Origin: Klebsiella quasipneumoniae subsp. quasipneumoniae
GTDB lineage: Bacteria; Pseudomonadota; Gammaproteobacteria; Enterobacterales; Enterobacteriaceae
Direction: 5' to 3'
Assembly (NCBI RefSeq): GCF_020525925.1
Contig: NZ_CP084876.1
Span: forward strand, 1,302,001 to 1,366,000
Length of the DNA: 64,000 nucleotides
Both the position numbers and the translations under genes were made by a program. Position 1 is the first letter of the stretch. Each line of letters opens with the position of its first letter. Of this stretch, positions 8,462 to 17,340 are shown piece after piece. The notes under the pieces were generated by a model. The model was not told the origin of the DNA. It searched no databases and worked only from the letters and a program-made list of their open reading frames with translations.

Positions 8462-8848
8462 ATGGCTTACAGCGAAAAAGTTATCGATCATTACGAGAAC
8501 CCGCGCAACGTCGGCTCTTTTGACAACAGCGACGAGAACGTCGGCAGCGGCATGGTCGGCGCGCCGGCCTGCGGCGACGTGATGAAGTTGCAGATTAAAG
8601 TCAACAATGAAGGTATCATTGAAGACGCGCGCTTCAAGACCTACGGCTGCGGTTCCGCTATCGCTTCCAGCTCTCTGGTCACCGAGTGGGTGAAGGGTAA
8701 ATCCCTGGACGAAGCGCAGGCGATCAAGAACACCGATATCGCCGATGAACTGGAGCTGCCGCCGGTGAAAATTCACTGCTCTATTCTGGCGGAAGACGCG
8801 ATTAAAGCCGCGATTGCGGATTACAAAAGCAAACGTGAAGCAAAATAA
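8462..8848 (+). CDS. iscU: Iron-sulfur scaffold IscU
   Basis: 128 residues with the three cluster-binding cysteines in PACGDVMK (Cys37, followed by Asp39), GCGSAIASSS (Cys63) and HCSILAEDA (Cys106). LPPVKIHC (about 99-106) includes the LPPVK peptide recognised by the chaperone HscA. IscU builds [2Fe-2S] clusters with sulfur from IscS and releases them through HscA/HscB. AAGGAG (8448-8453) is its ribosome site. Confidence 0.98.
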   Translation: MAYSEKVIDHYENPRNVGSFDNSDENVGSGMVGAPACGDVMKLQIKVNNEGIIEDARFKTYGCGSAIASSSLVTEWVKGKSLDEAQAIKNTDIADELELPPVKIHCSILAEDAIKAAIADYKSKREAK

Positions 8849-8865
8849 TTAGTTGAGGTTTTGTT

Positions 8866-9189
8866 ATGTCGATTACTCTTAGCGACAGTGCAGCAGCGCG
8901 AGTCAATGCCTTCCTGGCAAACCGCGGAAAAGGGTTTGGCCTGCGCCTGGGCGTGAGAACCTCCGGCTGCTCAGGTATGGCCTATGTACTGGAGTTTGTT
9001 GACGAGCCGGCGGCTGAAGACACCGTGTTTGAAGACAAAGGCGTGAAGGTCGTGATCGACGGCAAAAGTCTGCAATTCCTCGACGGCACGCAGCTGGACT
9101 TCGTCAAAGAAGGCCTTAACGAAGGGTTCAAGTTCACTAACCCTAACGTCAAAGATGAGTGCGGCTGCGGCGAAAGCTTTAACGTATAA
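8866..9189 (+). CDS. iscA: A-type iron-sulfur carrier IscA
   Basis: 107 residues with the A-type cysteine pattern: Cys35 in SGCSGMAY and Cys99/Cys101 in ECGCGES near the C-terminus. It takes clusters or iron from the ISC machinery and delivers them to apoproteins, mainly of the 4Fe-4S type. It is 17 bp after iscU and followed by a hairpin before hscB. Confidence 0.97.
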   Translation: MSITLSDSAAARVNAFLANRGKGFGLRLGVRTSGCSGMAYVLEFVDEPAAEDTVFEDKGVKVVIDGKSLQFLDGTQLDFVKEGLNEGFKFTNPNVKDECGCGESFNV

Positions 9190-9201
9190 TCGGTACTCCC
9201 C

Positions 9202-9240
9202 AACCCCACCGCGGTCACGCCGCGCGTGGGGTTTTCGTTT
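9202..9240 (+). terminator. Hairpin between iscA and hscB (possible attenuator)
   Basis: AACCCCAC (9202-9209) pairs with GTGGGGTT (9226-9233), with GC-rich loop sequence and TTTTCGTTT after it. Because hscB, hscA and fdx lie downstream with only a short gap, it may partly end transcription and lower chaperone gene expression relative to iscSUA. Confidence 0.6.
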
Positions 9241-9263
9241 AGATGCATGACCCTGAGGTTACT

Positions 9264-9779
9264 ATGGACTATTTCACCCTCTTCGGGTTACCAGCCAGCT
9301 ATACCCTCTCGCTTGAACAACTGGCTGTCCGGTATCAGGATCTGCAGCGCCAGTACCATCCGGATAAATTTGCCAGCGCGCCCGCTGCGGAACAGCTTGC
9401 GGCGGTTCAGTATTCCGCCACCATTAACCAGGCCTGGCAGACGCTGCGCCATCCCCTGACCCGCGCAGAATACCTCCTCTCGCTGCATGGCTTCGATCTG
9501 GCCAGCGAGCAGCATACCGTTCGCGATACCGCGTTCCTGATGGAACAGCTGGAACTGCGCGAAGAGCTGGATGAGATCGGCCAGGCGAAAGACGAAGCGC
9601 GGCTGGAAGGCTTTATCAAACGAGTGAAAGCGCTGTTTGATACCCGCCATCAGCTGATGGTTGACCAATTGCATAATGAGAGCTGGGAAGCGGCGGCGGA
9701 CACGGTTCGTAAGCTCCGTTTCCTCGATAAACTGCGCAGCAGTGCTGAAGAACTCGAAGAAAAACTGCTCGATTTTTAA
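9264..9779 (+). CDS. hscB: Co-chaperone HscB (Hsc20)
   Basis: 171 residues from ATG 9264, giving the known E. coli start [10 protein letters not shown]; the frame also extends seven codons upstream, which I rejected. The N-terminal J domain carries HPDK (about 32-35) and the C-terminal three-helix part (about 80-171) binds IscU. It stimulates the ATPase of HscA and hands IscU to it for cluster release. It lies 15 bp before hscA. Confidence 0.97.
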   Translation: MDYFTLFGLPASYTLSLEQLAVRYQDLQRQYHPDKFASAPAAEQLAAVQYSATINQAWQTLRHPLTRAEYLLSLHGFDLASEQHTVRDTAFLMEQLELREELDEIGQAKDEARLEGFIKRVKALFDTRHQLMVDQLHNESWEAAADTVRKLRFLDKLRSSAEELEEKLLDF

Positions 9780-9794
9780 TTTTCGGAAGCAATT

Positions 9795-11645
9795 ATGGCC
9801 TTATTACAAATTAGTGAGCCCGGCCTGAGCGCCGCGCCGCACCAGCGTCGTCTGGCGGCCGGTATCGACCTGGGCACCACCAATTCTCTGGTGGCTACCG
9901 TGCGTAGCGGCCAGGCCGAGACTCTGCCCGATCATCAAGGCCGCTATCTGCTGCCGTCGGTGGTGAATTACCACGCATCGGGGCTGACCGTCGGCTATGA
10001 CGCCCGGGTGAACGCCGCCCAGGATCCCGCCAATACCATCAGCTCCGTGAAACGGATGATGGGGCGCTCCCTCGCCGATATCCAACACCGCTATCCGCAT
10101 CTGCCGTATCAGCTGCAGGCCAGTGAAAACGGCCTGCCGATGATCCAGACCGCCGGCGGCCTGCTGAACCCGATTCGCGTCTCCGCCGATATCCTGAAAG
10201 CGCTGGCCGCCCGGGCCACTGAAGCGCTGGCCGGCGAGCTCGACGGCGTGGTCATCACCGTCCCCGCTTACTTTGATGACGCCCAGCGTCAGGGGACCAA
10301 AGACGCGGCGCGTCTGGCGGGTCTGCACGTGCTGCGACTGCTTAATGAACCGACCGCGGCGGCTATCGCCTATGGCCTTGATTCCGGCCAGGAAGGGGTG
10401 ATTGCGGTCTACGATCTCGGCGGCGGCACCTTTGATATTTCTATTCTGCGCTTAAGCCGCGGGGTGTTTGAAGTGCTGGCCACCGGCGGCGACTCGGCCC
10501 TCGGCGGCGATGATTTCGATCATCTGCTGGCGGACTACCTGCGCGAGCAGGCGGGCTTCAGCGACCGTAGCGACAACCGCCTGCAGCGTGAGCTGCTGGA
10601 TGCCGCCATCGCGGCGAAAATCGCCCTTAGCGATGCCGAGGTGGCGCACGTTGAGGTCGGCGGCTGGCAGGGCGATATCACTCGCAGCCAGTTTAACGAT
10701 CTGATCGCCCCGCTGGTAAAACGCACGTTAATGGCCTGCCGCCGGGCGCTGAAAGACGCTGGCGTTGAGGCGCAAGAGGTGCTGGAAGTGGTGATGGTCG
10801 GCGGTTCCACCCGCGTGCCGCTGGTGCGCGAGCGCGTCGGCGAATTCTTCGGTCGCACCCCGCTGGCCTCCATCGACCCTGACAAAGTCGTCGCCATTGG
10901 CGCGGCGATCCAGGCCGATATTCTGGTCGGCAACAAGCCTGACAGCGAACTGTTGCTGCTCGACGTTATCCCGCTGTCGTTAGGGCTGGAAACCATGGGC
11001 GGCCTGGTGGAGAAAGTGATCCCGCGTAATACCACCATTCCGGTGGCCCGCGCCCAGGAGTTCACCACCTTCAAAGATGGCCAAACGGCGATGTCCATTC
11101 ATGTGATGCAGGGCGAGCGTGAGCTGGTGCAGGATTGCCGCTCCCTGGCGCGCTTTGCGCTGCGCGGTATCCCGGCGCTGCCGGCGGGCGGGGCGCATAT
11201 TCGCGTCACCTTCCAGGTGGACGCCGATGGCCTGCTGAGCGTCACGGCGATGGAAAAGTCGACCGGCGTGGAAGCCTCTATTCAGGTGAAACCGTCTTAC
11301 GGTCTGACCGATGGCGAAATCGCCACCATGATTAAAGATTCGATGAGCTACGCCGAACAGGATATTCAGGCGCGCATGCTGGCTGAACAGAAAGTGGAAG
11401 CCGCACGCGTCCTGGAGAGCCTGACAAGCGCGCTGGCCGCCGACGCCGCGCTGTTAAGCGCCGCGGAGCGTCAGGCTATCGATGCCGCTGCGGAGCAGGT
11501 ACGCGCCGCCGCGGCAGGCGACGACGCCGACGCCATTAAAGAAGCGATTAAAAATATCGACACACAAACCCAGGAATTCGCCGCCCGCCGTATGGATCAG
11601 TCGGTCCGTATCGCGCTGAAAGGCCAATCCGTGGACGAGGTTTAA
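9795..11645 (+). CDS. hscA: Hsp70-type chaperone HscA
   Basis: A 616-residue specialised Hsp70 (E. coli 616). ATPase-domain signatures are [14 protein letters not shown] (about 24-37), [14 protein letters not shown] (about 197-210) and [14 protein letters not shown]. The substrate-binding domain follows from about residue 390, then a helical lid. It binds the LPPVK motif of IscU and drives cluster transfer, assisted by HscB. Its stop is one base from the fdx start. Confidence 0.98.
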   Translation: MALLQISEPGLSAAPHQRRLAAGIDLGTTNSLVATVRSGQAETLPDHQGRYLLPSVVNYHASGLTVGYDARVNAAQDPANTISSVKRMMGRSLADIQHRYPHLPYQLQASENGLPMIQTAGGLLNPIRVSADILKALAARATEALAGELDGVVITVPAYFDDAQRQGTKDAARLAGLHVLRLLNEPTAAAIAYGLDSGQEGVIAVYDLGGGTFDISILRLSRGVFEVLATGGDSALGGDDFDHLLADYLREQAGFSDRSDNRLQRELLDAAIAAKIALSDAEVAHVEVGGWQGDITRSQFNDLIAPLVKRTLMACRRALKDAGVEAQEVLEVVMVGGSTRVPLVRERVGEFFGRTPLASIDPDKVVAIGAAIQADILVGNKPDSELLLLDVIPLSLGLETMGGLVEKVIPRNTTIPVARAQEFTTFKDGQTAMSIHVMQGERELVQDCRSLARFALRGIPALPAGGAHIRVTFQVDADGLLSVTAMEKSTGVEASIQVKPSYGLTDGEIATMIKDSMSYAEQDIQARMLAEQKVEAARVLESLTSALAADAALLSAAERQAIDAAAEQVRAAAAGDDADAIKEAIKNIDTQTQEFAARRMDQSVRIALKGQSVDEV

Positions 11646-11646
11646 A

Positions 11647-11982
11647 ATGCCAAAAATTGTATTTCTGCCCCACCAGGACCTGTGTCCGGATGGCATCGTT
11701 GTGGAAGCTGAGACCGGTGAAACTATTCTGGATGCGGCGCTGCGTAGCGGCATCGAGATTGAACACGCCTGCGAAAAATCCTGTGCCTGCACCACCTGCC
11801 ACTGCATCGTGCGTGAAGGCTTTGACTCGCTTGCGGAAAGTACCGAAGATGAAGACGATATGCTGGATAAAGCCTGGGGACTGGAGCCTGACAGCCGCCT
11901 GAGCTGCCAGGCGCGCGTCACCGACGAAGATCTGGTCGTTGAGATCCCGCGTTACACCATCAACCACGCACGCGAGCACTAA
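11647..11982 (+). CDS. fdx: [2Fe-2S] adrenodoxin-type ferredoxin Fdx
   Basis: 111 residues with four cysteine ligands: Cys42, Cys48 and Cys51 in [13 protein letters not shown] and Cys87 in RLSCQA. It supplies electrons during cluster assembly on IscU, probably for reduction of persulfide sulfur. It sits one base after hscA and one base before iscX, so translation is probably coupled. Confidence 0.98.
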   Translation: MPKIVFLPHQDLCPDGIVVEAETGETILDAALRSGIEIEHACEKSCACTTCHCIVREGFDSLAESTEDEDDMLDKAWGLEPDSRLSCQARVTDEDLVVEIPRYTINHAREH

Positions 11983-11983
11983 T

Positions 11984-12184
11984 ATGGCACTGAAATGGAC
12001 CGACAGTCGTGAAATCGGCGAAGCGCTGTATGACGCTTACCCTGACCTCGACCCAAAAACCGTTCGCTTTACCGACATGCATCAGTGGATTTGCGATCTG
12101 GAAGAGTTTGATGATGACCCGAACGCATCCAATGAAAAAATTCTCGAGGCGATTCTGTTAGTCTGGTTAGACGAAGCCGAATAA
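11984..12184 (+). CDS. iscX: Iron-sulfur assembly modulator IscX (YfhJ)
   Basis: 66 residues from ATG 11984 ([15 protein letters not shown]), the family length; an in-frame start 15 codons upstream would overlap fdx and was rejected. It is a small acidic protein ([14 protein letters not shown]) of winged-helix fold that binds IscS and iron and modulates desulfurase activity. It is the last dedicated isc gene before pepB. Confidence 0.97.
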   Translation: MALKWTDSREIGEALYDAYPDLDPKTVRFTDMHQWICDLEEFDDDPNASNEKILEAILLVWLDEAE

Positions 12185-12291
12185 TTTTCGCATCATGATT
12201 TATGCGGCGGTATAAAGTCGGATGAATCATTGAGCGAGAGAACGTTACGGGCTGCCATACGGTGGCCCGTTTGCTAAGAAGGATAATGATA

Positions 12292-13578
12292 ATGACCGAA
12301 GCCATGAAGATTACGCTTTCCACTCAGCCAGCCGATGCGCGCTGGGGAGAAAAGGCGTCTTACAGCATTAATCATGACGGCATCGCCCTGCATCTCAACG
12401 GCAAAGACGACCTGGGCTTGATTCAGCGCGCGGCGCGTAAAATTGACGGCATGGGGATCAAGCATGTCGCGTTAAGCGGCGAAGGCTGGAACACCGACCG
12501 CGCGTGGGCGTTCTGGGCGGGTTATAAAGGCCCGAAAGGCACTCGTAAAGTTGAATGGCCGACGCTGGACGATGCGCAGAAAAGCGAGCTGGATAACCGT
12601 CTGACCATTATTGACTGGGTGCGCGACACCATCAATGCGCCGGCGGAAGAGCTGGGCCCGGAACAGCTGGCGCAGCGCGCCGTCGACCTGCTGTGCAGCG
12701 TGGCGGGCGAGAAGATGAGCTATCGCATCACCAAAGGCGAAGATCTGCGTGAGCAGGGCTATCTCGGCCTGCACACGGTGGGCCGCGGCTCCGAGCGTCC
12801 GCCGGTTTTGCTGGCGCTGGACTATAACCCGACCGGCGATAAAGAAGCCCCGGTATACGCCTGTCTGGTAGGTAAAGGCATCACCTTTGATTCCGGCGGC
12901 TACAGCATCAAACAGAGCGCCTTTATGGATTCAATGAAATCCGATATGGGCGGCGCGGCGACTATCACCGGCGCCCTGGCCTTCGCTATTACCCGCGGGC
13001 TGAACAAGCGCGTGAAGCTCTATCTGTGCTGCGCCGACAACCTGATCAGCGGTAACGCTTTCAAACTGGGCGATATTATTCATTATCGCAACGGCAAAAC
13101 CGTCGAAGTCATGAACACCGACGCCGAAGGTCGTCTGGTGCTGGCGGATGGCCTGATTGACGCTTCGGCGCAGAAGCCGGAGCTGATCATCGATGCCGCC
13201 ACCCTGACCGGCGCGGCGAAAACCGCGCTTGGCAACGACTACCACGCGCTGTTCAGCTTTGACGATGCGCTGGCGAATCGCCTGCTGGCGAGCGCCCAGG
13301 CGGAAAATGAAGCGTTCTGGCGTCTGCCGCTGGCCGAATTCCACCGTCATCAGCTGCCCTCTAATTTCGCGGAACTGAACAATACCGGCAGCGCCGCCTA
13401 TCCGGCCGGCGCCAGCACCGCGGCGGGCTTCCTGTCCCACTTCGTGGAAAACTACCACCAGGGCTGGCTGCACATCGACTGTTCGGCAACCTATCGCAAA
13501 TCAGCCGTTGAGCAGTGGTCGGCGGGCGCGACGGGGCTTGGCGTACGTACTATCGCCAATCTGCTGACGGCTGAGTAA
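12292..13578 (+). CDS. pepB: Aminopeptidase B (PepB)
   Basis: 428 residues from ATG 12292 ([10 protein letters not shown]). M17 leucyl-aminopeptidase family: the metal-binding region includes [13 protein letters not shown] (about 195-207), SDMGGAA and the signature NTDAEGRL (about 281-288). It uses two divalent metals, Mn2+ favoured, to remove N-terminal residues from peptides. An upstream in-frame ATG (12262) lies in a run without similarity. AAGGATAATG forms the start context. It follows iscX and may share isc operon readthrough. Confidence 0.96.
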   Translation: MTEAMKITLSTQPADARWGEKASYSINHDGIALHLNGKDDLGLIQRAARKIDGMGIKHVALSGEGWNTDRAWAFWAGYKGPKGTRKVEWPTLDDAQKSELDNRLTIIDWVRDTINAPAEELGPEQLAQRAVDLLCSVAGEKMSYRITKGEDLREQGYLGLHTVGRGSERPPVLLALDYNPTGDKEAPVYACLVGKGITFDSGGYSIKQSAFMDSMKSDMGGAATITGALAFAITRGLNKRVKLYLCCADNLISGNAFKLGDIIHYRNGKTVEVMNTDAEGRLVLADGLIDASAQKPELIIDAATLTGAAKTALGNDYHALFSFDDALANRLLASAQAENEAFWRLPLAEFHRHQLPSNFAELNNTGSAAYPAGASTAAGFLSHFVENYHQGWLHIDCSATYRKSAVEQWSAGATGLGVRTIANLLTAE

Positions 13579-13584
13579 TGGCCT

Positions 13585-13656
13585 TGCCGGGTGGCGCTAT
13601 GCTTACCCGGCCTGGAAAATCCGCAGGCCCGTGCGGACGTAGCGCCGCCGGGCGAT
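13585..13656. repeat. BIME (paired REP units) between pepB and sseB
   Basis: One unit GCCGGGTGGCGCTATGC with TTACCCGGC at 13586-13611 faces a second inverted unit ending TAGCGCCGCCGGGCG at about 13640-13655. Confidence 0.8.
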
Positions 13657-13674
13657 TTTTGAAGTAGCCAAACT

Positions 13675-14451
13675 ATGTCCGAAACCAAAAACGAATTAGA
13701 AACCCTGCTGGAAAAAGCGGCTACCGAGCCCGCTCATCGTCCGGCATTTTTCAGCGCGCTGCTTGAGGCCACCGTCTGGGTACCAGGCCGCGCAGCCGAT
13801 GGCGAGCAGATTGTCGAGGATAGTGCGCTGGATCTACAGCACTGGGAAAAAGATGACGGCACGTCGGTCATTCCGTTCTTCACTTCGCTTGAGGCCCTGC
13901 AGCAGGCGGTGGAAGATGAACAGGCTTTCGTGATGATGCCGGCCCGCACGCTGATGGCGATGACTCTCGGTGAATCGCTGTTCCTCAACCCGAAGCTGCC
14001 GAACGGTAAAGCGTTTACCCCGCGCGAAATCAGCCATCTGCTCGGGGAAGAGGGCAGCCCGCTCAGCACCCAGACGGTGCTGGAAGGGGGGGAAGCGCTG
14101 CTGCTGTCTGAAGTCGCCGAGCCGCCGGCGCAGATGGTGGATTCGCTGACCACGCTGTTCAAAACGCTGAAAACCGTCAAGCGGGCGTTCCTGTGCTCGA
14201 TCAAAGAGCACGCCGACGCGCCCGCTAATCTGCTGATCGGCATTGAAGCGGAAGGGGATATCGAGTCCATCATTCAGACCACCGGCAGCGTGGCCACCGA
14301 TACCCTGCCCGGCGATGAGCCGATCGATATTTGCCAGGTGGTGGAAGGCGAGAAGGGCATCAGCCACTTTATGATTGCCCATATCACGCCGTTCTATGAA
14401 AAGCGCTGGGGCAGCTTCCTGCGCGATTTCAAACAAAACCGCATTATCTGA
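13675..14451 (+). CDS. sseB: Enhanced serine sensitivity protein SseB
   Basis: 258 residues, the same length as E. coli SseB, ending identically in GSFLRDFKQNRII-like sequence. It has the N-terminal SseB domain (HPAFF...VPG, WEKDDGTSVIPFFTSLEALQ at about 63-82) and a C-terminal domain with EPIDICQV. Overexpression in E. coli alters serine sensitivity; the molecular function is not known. A GC hairpin at 14455-14472 follows the gene. Confidence 0.95.
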   Translation: MSETKNELETLLEKAATEPAHRPAFFSALLEATVWVPGRAADGEQIVEDSALDLQHWEKDDGTSVIPFFTSLEALQQAVEDEQAFVMMPARTLMAMTLGESLFLNPKLPNGKAFTPREISHLLGEEGSPLSTQTVLEGGEALLLSEVAEPPAQMVDSLTTLFKTLKTVKRAFLCSIKEHADAPANLLIGIEAEGDIESIIQTTGSVATDTLPGDEPIDICQVVEGEKGISHFMIAHITPFYEKRWGSFLRDFKQNRII

Positions 14452-14454
14452 CAG

Positions 14455-14480
14455 CGGGGGCGGTTGCCCCCGGTTTCGGT
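14455..14480 (+). terminator. Probable sseB terminator
   Basis: CGGGGGC (14455-14461), loop GGTT, GCCCCCG (14466-14472), then GTTTCGGT. Strong stem, poor T-run. Confidence 0.5.
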
Positions 14481-14517
14481 ATGCTTTCAGCTCGATGCAA
14501 AAGCGGGGTTGCAAAAG

Positions 14518-15381
14518 TTAATGCAGGGCGGCAACGATCCGCGGATAGGCTGACACCATGTTATAGAGCAGAAATCCCGTCACGCACAGCGTGACGACGC
14601 CGTTGAAGAGCGCCATATCCCCGCGCCAGGCACGGCACCTTTCCTCTCCCAGCAGATAGCGTAGCGCTGCTACCAGCCCGGCGACCAGCATAAACGCCAG
14701 TAACACCCCTACCATCTGCGCAATGACGATATACCAGCCCAGCGGCGTATTCACGCCCCGGGCGCTCATCAGCGCGATCTGCGCCGGCAAAATCGTCTGG
14801 AACCCGAGGGTGAGGAGCATCAGAAGGCGCAGATCCGCCAGCTGAGCGTCGAACGTGCGGGCCAGACGTCGGGCGTCACGCAGCAGCAGCACCCCTGATG
14901 CCACCGCCGCGGCAACGCTGACGTGCTGGAGAATAAAAATATAAAACGCCAGGGTCCCGGATCCGACCCGGGACAAAAAGAACAGATTGCAAAAGACCAT
15001 GACCAACAGGCCAAATTTCATCGCCCAGGCACGGAGTACCTCGCCGGGCCAGCGGCGGCTTGACGCCGGGTTGTGCATCATCCATGCGGCAAGCGTCGAT
15101 TTACCGTAACCGGGCGCGAGCAGCACCATCAGAAAACCCAGCAGCGCCTGATGACCATAGGTGATCAGCGGGACGTCTTCCAAAGTGACGCCGAGAAAGC
15201 GGGTATAAACGGAAACGGGCGCAGGAACCAGGCTTAACCATGTCCGGTTCCATTGCGGCCAAAAGTAGAGGATTGCGCCGCCGACCAGCAGGCCAGCTAT
15301 GCCTCCCAGCCAGGGAAGGCGCGGGGAATAGGCAGAATGTGGGTTGGAGACTAATGCCATTTTCACTCCTTGTGGTGCCAT
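14518..15381 (-). CDS. Degenerate NicO-like membrane protein (unknown function)
   Basis: A 287-residue protein with about seven hydrophobic helices (start at 15381, or an internal ATG at residue 8). I do not recognise a named family, but its layout follows the NicO nickel/cobalt transporters. TM1 near 27-44 is followed by the core ALLGFLMVLLAPGYGKSTL (about 79-97) where NicO proteins have HALGPGHGK. The later QTILPAQIALM falls where NicO has GMRPCSGAIMVLL. The histidines, the cysteine and the His-rich loop are missing, so metal transport by the usual site is unlikely. It lies 80 bp after a SUKH-like gene on the same strand. Confidence 0.55.
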   Translation of the reverse strand: MAPQGVKMALVSNPHSAYSPRLPWLGGIAGLLVGGAILYFWPQWNRTWLSLVPAPVSVYTRFLGVTLEDVPLITYGHQALLGFLMVLLAPGYGKSTLAAWMMHNPASSRRWPGEVLRAWAMKFGLLVMVFCNLFFLSRVGSGTLAFYIFILQHVSVAAAVASGVLLLRDARRLARTFDAQLADLRLLMLLTLGFQTILPAQIALMSARGVNTPLGWYIVIAQMVGVLLAFMLVAGLVAALRYLLGEERCRAWRGDMALFNGVVTLCVTGFLLYNMVSAYPRIVAALH

Positions 15382-15461
15382 CAGGTTATGGATTAAACGC
15401 TCACTCCTGGCGCTGGCCCCGACGGCGCGTGTTAATCGCGCTATCGGTGGGAAATGGAGAA

Positions 15462-16115
15462 TTAGTCAGGACAACCTTCGAGCCTGGCGTAAAGATCCTC
15501 ATGAATATATTCCAGCTCCAGCAAGGCGCCATCGCGTGACTCGTTGAGGGCTTGTTGATGCTGCCATTCGTCGTGGCTCTCCTTTCCACCGGTAAAAATC
15601 CCCTGCAAATATTCAATCAGCGACGATTCTGCCAGCCAAAGCTCATTCTCTTTACCCTCGAAGCGGACGACAGGATATTCACCCTGTTCATCACGCTCGG
15701 TGACATAGATAAATACCTGCTGATCCCCGGGATGGCAGAGGCGAATCAGGGCAGGAAGACGCGGATCGTCGTTCCAGACGGGCATTAGCTCTTCAAAATC
15801 CAGCCCGATCATATCAAGGCCATTCATATAATAAGCCTCTTCATCCAGTGAGTCGGAAAGCAGGACGCCATGTTCATCAATGGCGTTCAGAGCCGATTCC
15901 AGCACCCGTTGACCGTAGGGGCTTGTCAGCTGGCAATCGTAGGCCAGCAGCGCTTTCAGACTCTCCGGAAGCGCCACGGTTTCGCTATTTTGCGGATCAC
16001 GGTATTTCCGGACGCGCAGGCGATCCACTTCGTCTACAGGCATCGGTTTCGGGGTGGGATTGCGGTTGTGCTTGTGTACGACATCCATGAGATCCGCTAA
16101 TGAAAAAGCCATCAT
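15462..16115 (-). CDS. SMI1/KNR4 (SUKH)-like protein
   Basis: A 217-residue soluble acidic protein. The pattern LPESLKALLAYD (about 50-61), GLDFEELMPVW, and the strand run VFIYVTERDEQGEYPVVRFEG followed by a helix (SSLIEYLQGIF) resemble the SUKH/SMI1-KNR4 fold. In bacteria that fold is common in immunity proteins of contact-dependent toxins and also occurs in free-standing proteins. No toxin gene is visible beside it. AAGGA sits six bases before ATG ATG. The family call rests on pattern only. Confidence 0.5.
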   Translation of the reverse strand: MMAFSLADLMDVVHKHNRNPTPKPMPVDEVDRLRVRKYRDPQNSETVALPESLKALLAYDCQLTSPYGQRVLESALNAIDEHGVLLSDSLDEEAYYMNGLDMIGLDFEELMPVWNDDPRLPALIRLCHPGDQQVFIYVTERDEQGEYPVVRFEGKENELWLAESSLIEYLQGIFTGGKESHDEWQHQQALNESRDGALLELEYIHEDLYARLEGCPD

Positions 16116-16240
16116 TCAATTTCCTTATATAGTGGGCGGCAGTAAAGCCAACACGGCAGGCGCAAGCCCTGCGGCAGCACAGAGTAGCTGGTTTAGCGAC
16201 TGGCAGGAGAATGAGGCGGAGAAAATCAGAAATTATTTAG

Positions 16241-16268
16241 TGGCCGCGGGACGGGACGTCCGCGGCCA
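16241..16268. terminator. Hairpin downstream of sseA
   Basis: TGGCCGCGG (16241-16249) pairs with CCGCGGCCA (16260-16268) just past the sseA stop on the minus strand; the T-run is weak. Confidence 0.45.
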
Positions 16269-16276
16269 TGCGGCGT

Positions 16277-17134
16277 TTACTGAGCGGCAGGAGCCGGTTC
16301 AATCGGCAGATCGCTGCGCGCCCCCCATTCGCTCCATGAGCCGTCGTACAGACAGACGCCGTTCACGCCAAGCGTGGTGAGCGCCAGCACGACCACCGCC
16401 GCCGTCACGCCGGACCCGCAGCTGGCGATAATGGGCCGATCAAAATCGACGCCCTGACGCAAAAAGATGTCGTTCAGCTCGTCGACGGTCTTCAGCTCGC
16501 CGTTAATCACCAGCTCTGTCCACGGGACGTTCAGCGCGCTGGGGATATGCCCGCGCCGCAGGCCCGGGCGCGGTTCGTCAGCCTGGCCGTTAAACCGGGC
16601 TGCCGGACGCGCATCGACAATCTGCGCCGATCCTTCATGGCTGACCAGCAGCACGTCTGTCAGGCGCTTAATTTGCTGAGGATCGAACCGCACGTCGAAT
16701 TCTCCTTCGGCCACCTCCGGCACCCCTTGTTCCAGCGGCAGCTCGTCGCGACGCCAGCCCTCCAGCCCACCGGCCAGAATCGACACTTTCTCCACGCCAA
16801 AGGCGCGCAGCATCCACCAGGCGCGCGGGGCGGAAAACAGATTGCCTTCGTCATAGACGACCAGGTGCTTATCGCTGCAGACGCCCAGTTCGCGCATGGC
16901 CACGGCAAACGCCTCGGCGCGCGGCATCATATGCGGCAGCGGGCTGGTGTGATCGGACAGCGCCTCGATATCGAAAAACAGCGCGTTCGGCACGTGGCCG
17001 ACGCGGTACTCCGCGGCCATATCGCGCAGGGCCTCCTGCCCGGCGGGCGCCATGCGGGCGTCGATAATCTGGATCTCCGGGTCATCAATATGTTCCGCCA
17101 GCCAGTCGGCGGCGACAAAAAACGAGGTGGACAT
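16277..17134 (-). CDS. sseA: 3-mercaptopyruvate sulfurtransferase SseA
   Basis: 285 residues from ATG 17134, where the family start MSTSFFVAADWLAEH begins and GGAGG lies just upstream; an in-frame ATG eight codons earlier was rejected. Two rhodanese domains are present, the N-terminal one inactive and the C-terminal one with the active cysteine in SCGSGVTAAV (about 235-244), the loop typical of mercaptopyruvate rather than thiosulfate as donor. It transfers sulfur from 3-mercaptopyruvate to thiols or cyanide in the cytoplasm. Confidence 0.95.
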   Translation of the reverse strand: MSTSFFVAADWLAEHIDDPEIQIIDARMAPAGQEALRDMAAEYRVGHVPNALFFDIEALSDHTSPLPHMMPRAEAFAVAMRELGVCSDKHLVVYDEGNLFSAPRAWWMLRAFGVEKVSILAGGLEGWRRDELPLEQGVPEVAEGEFDVRFDPQQIKRLTDVLLVSHEGSAQIVDARPAARFNGQADEPRPGLRRGHIPSALNVPWTELVINGELKTVDELNDIFLRQGVDFDRPIIASCGSGVTAAVVVLALTTLGVNGVCLYDGSWSEWGARSDLPIEPAPAAQ

Positions 17135-17340
17135 AGGTGCCTCCGTTTTACTATTCATGACTGAATTGTCGGCGTTTTATCGGGTGCTGACAAGTTAAGG
17201 ACGCCAGAGTGGGGACGACGTCACGGCACTTTTCTGATTAATCGGCAGAAACCCGCGTCATCACTGTTGAGAAGCGCCGCCTTAACGCATAATAAAAAGT
17301 GATAATTTGCATCAGGCCCACCGGCCGAGGGGTTAGAAGG

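Noticed and set aside
14452..16276. Possible RyfA small RNA near sseB/sseA
   Set aside because: RyfA lies in this part of E. coli, but I found no matching structure or sequence; the gaps are too short or unlike it.
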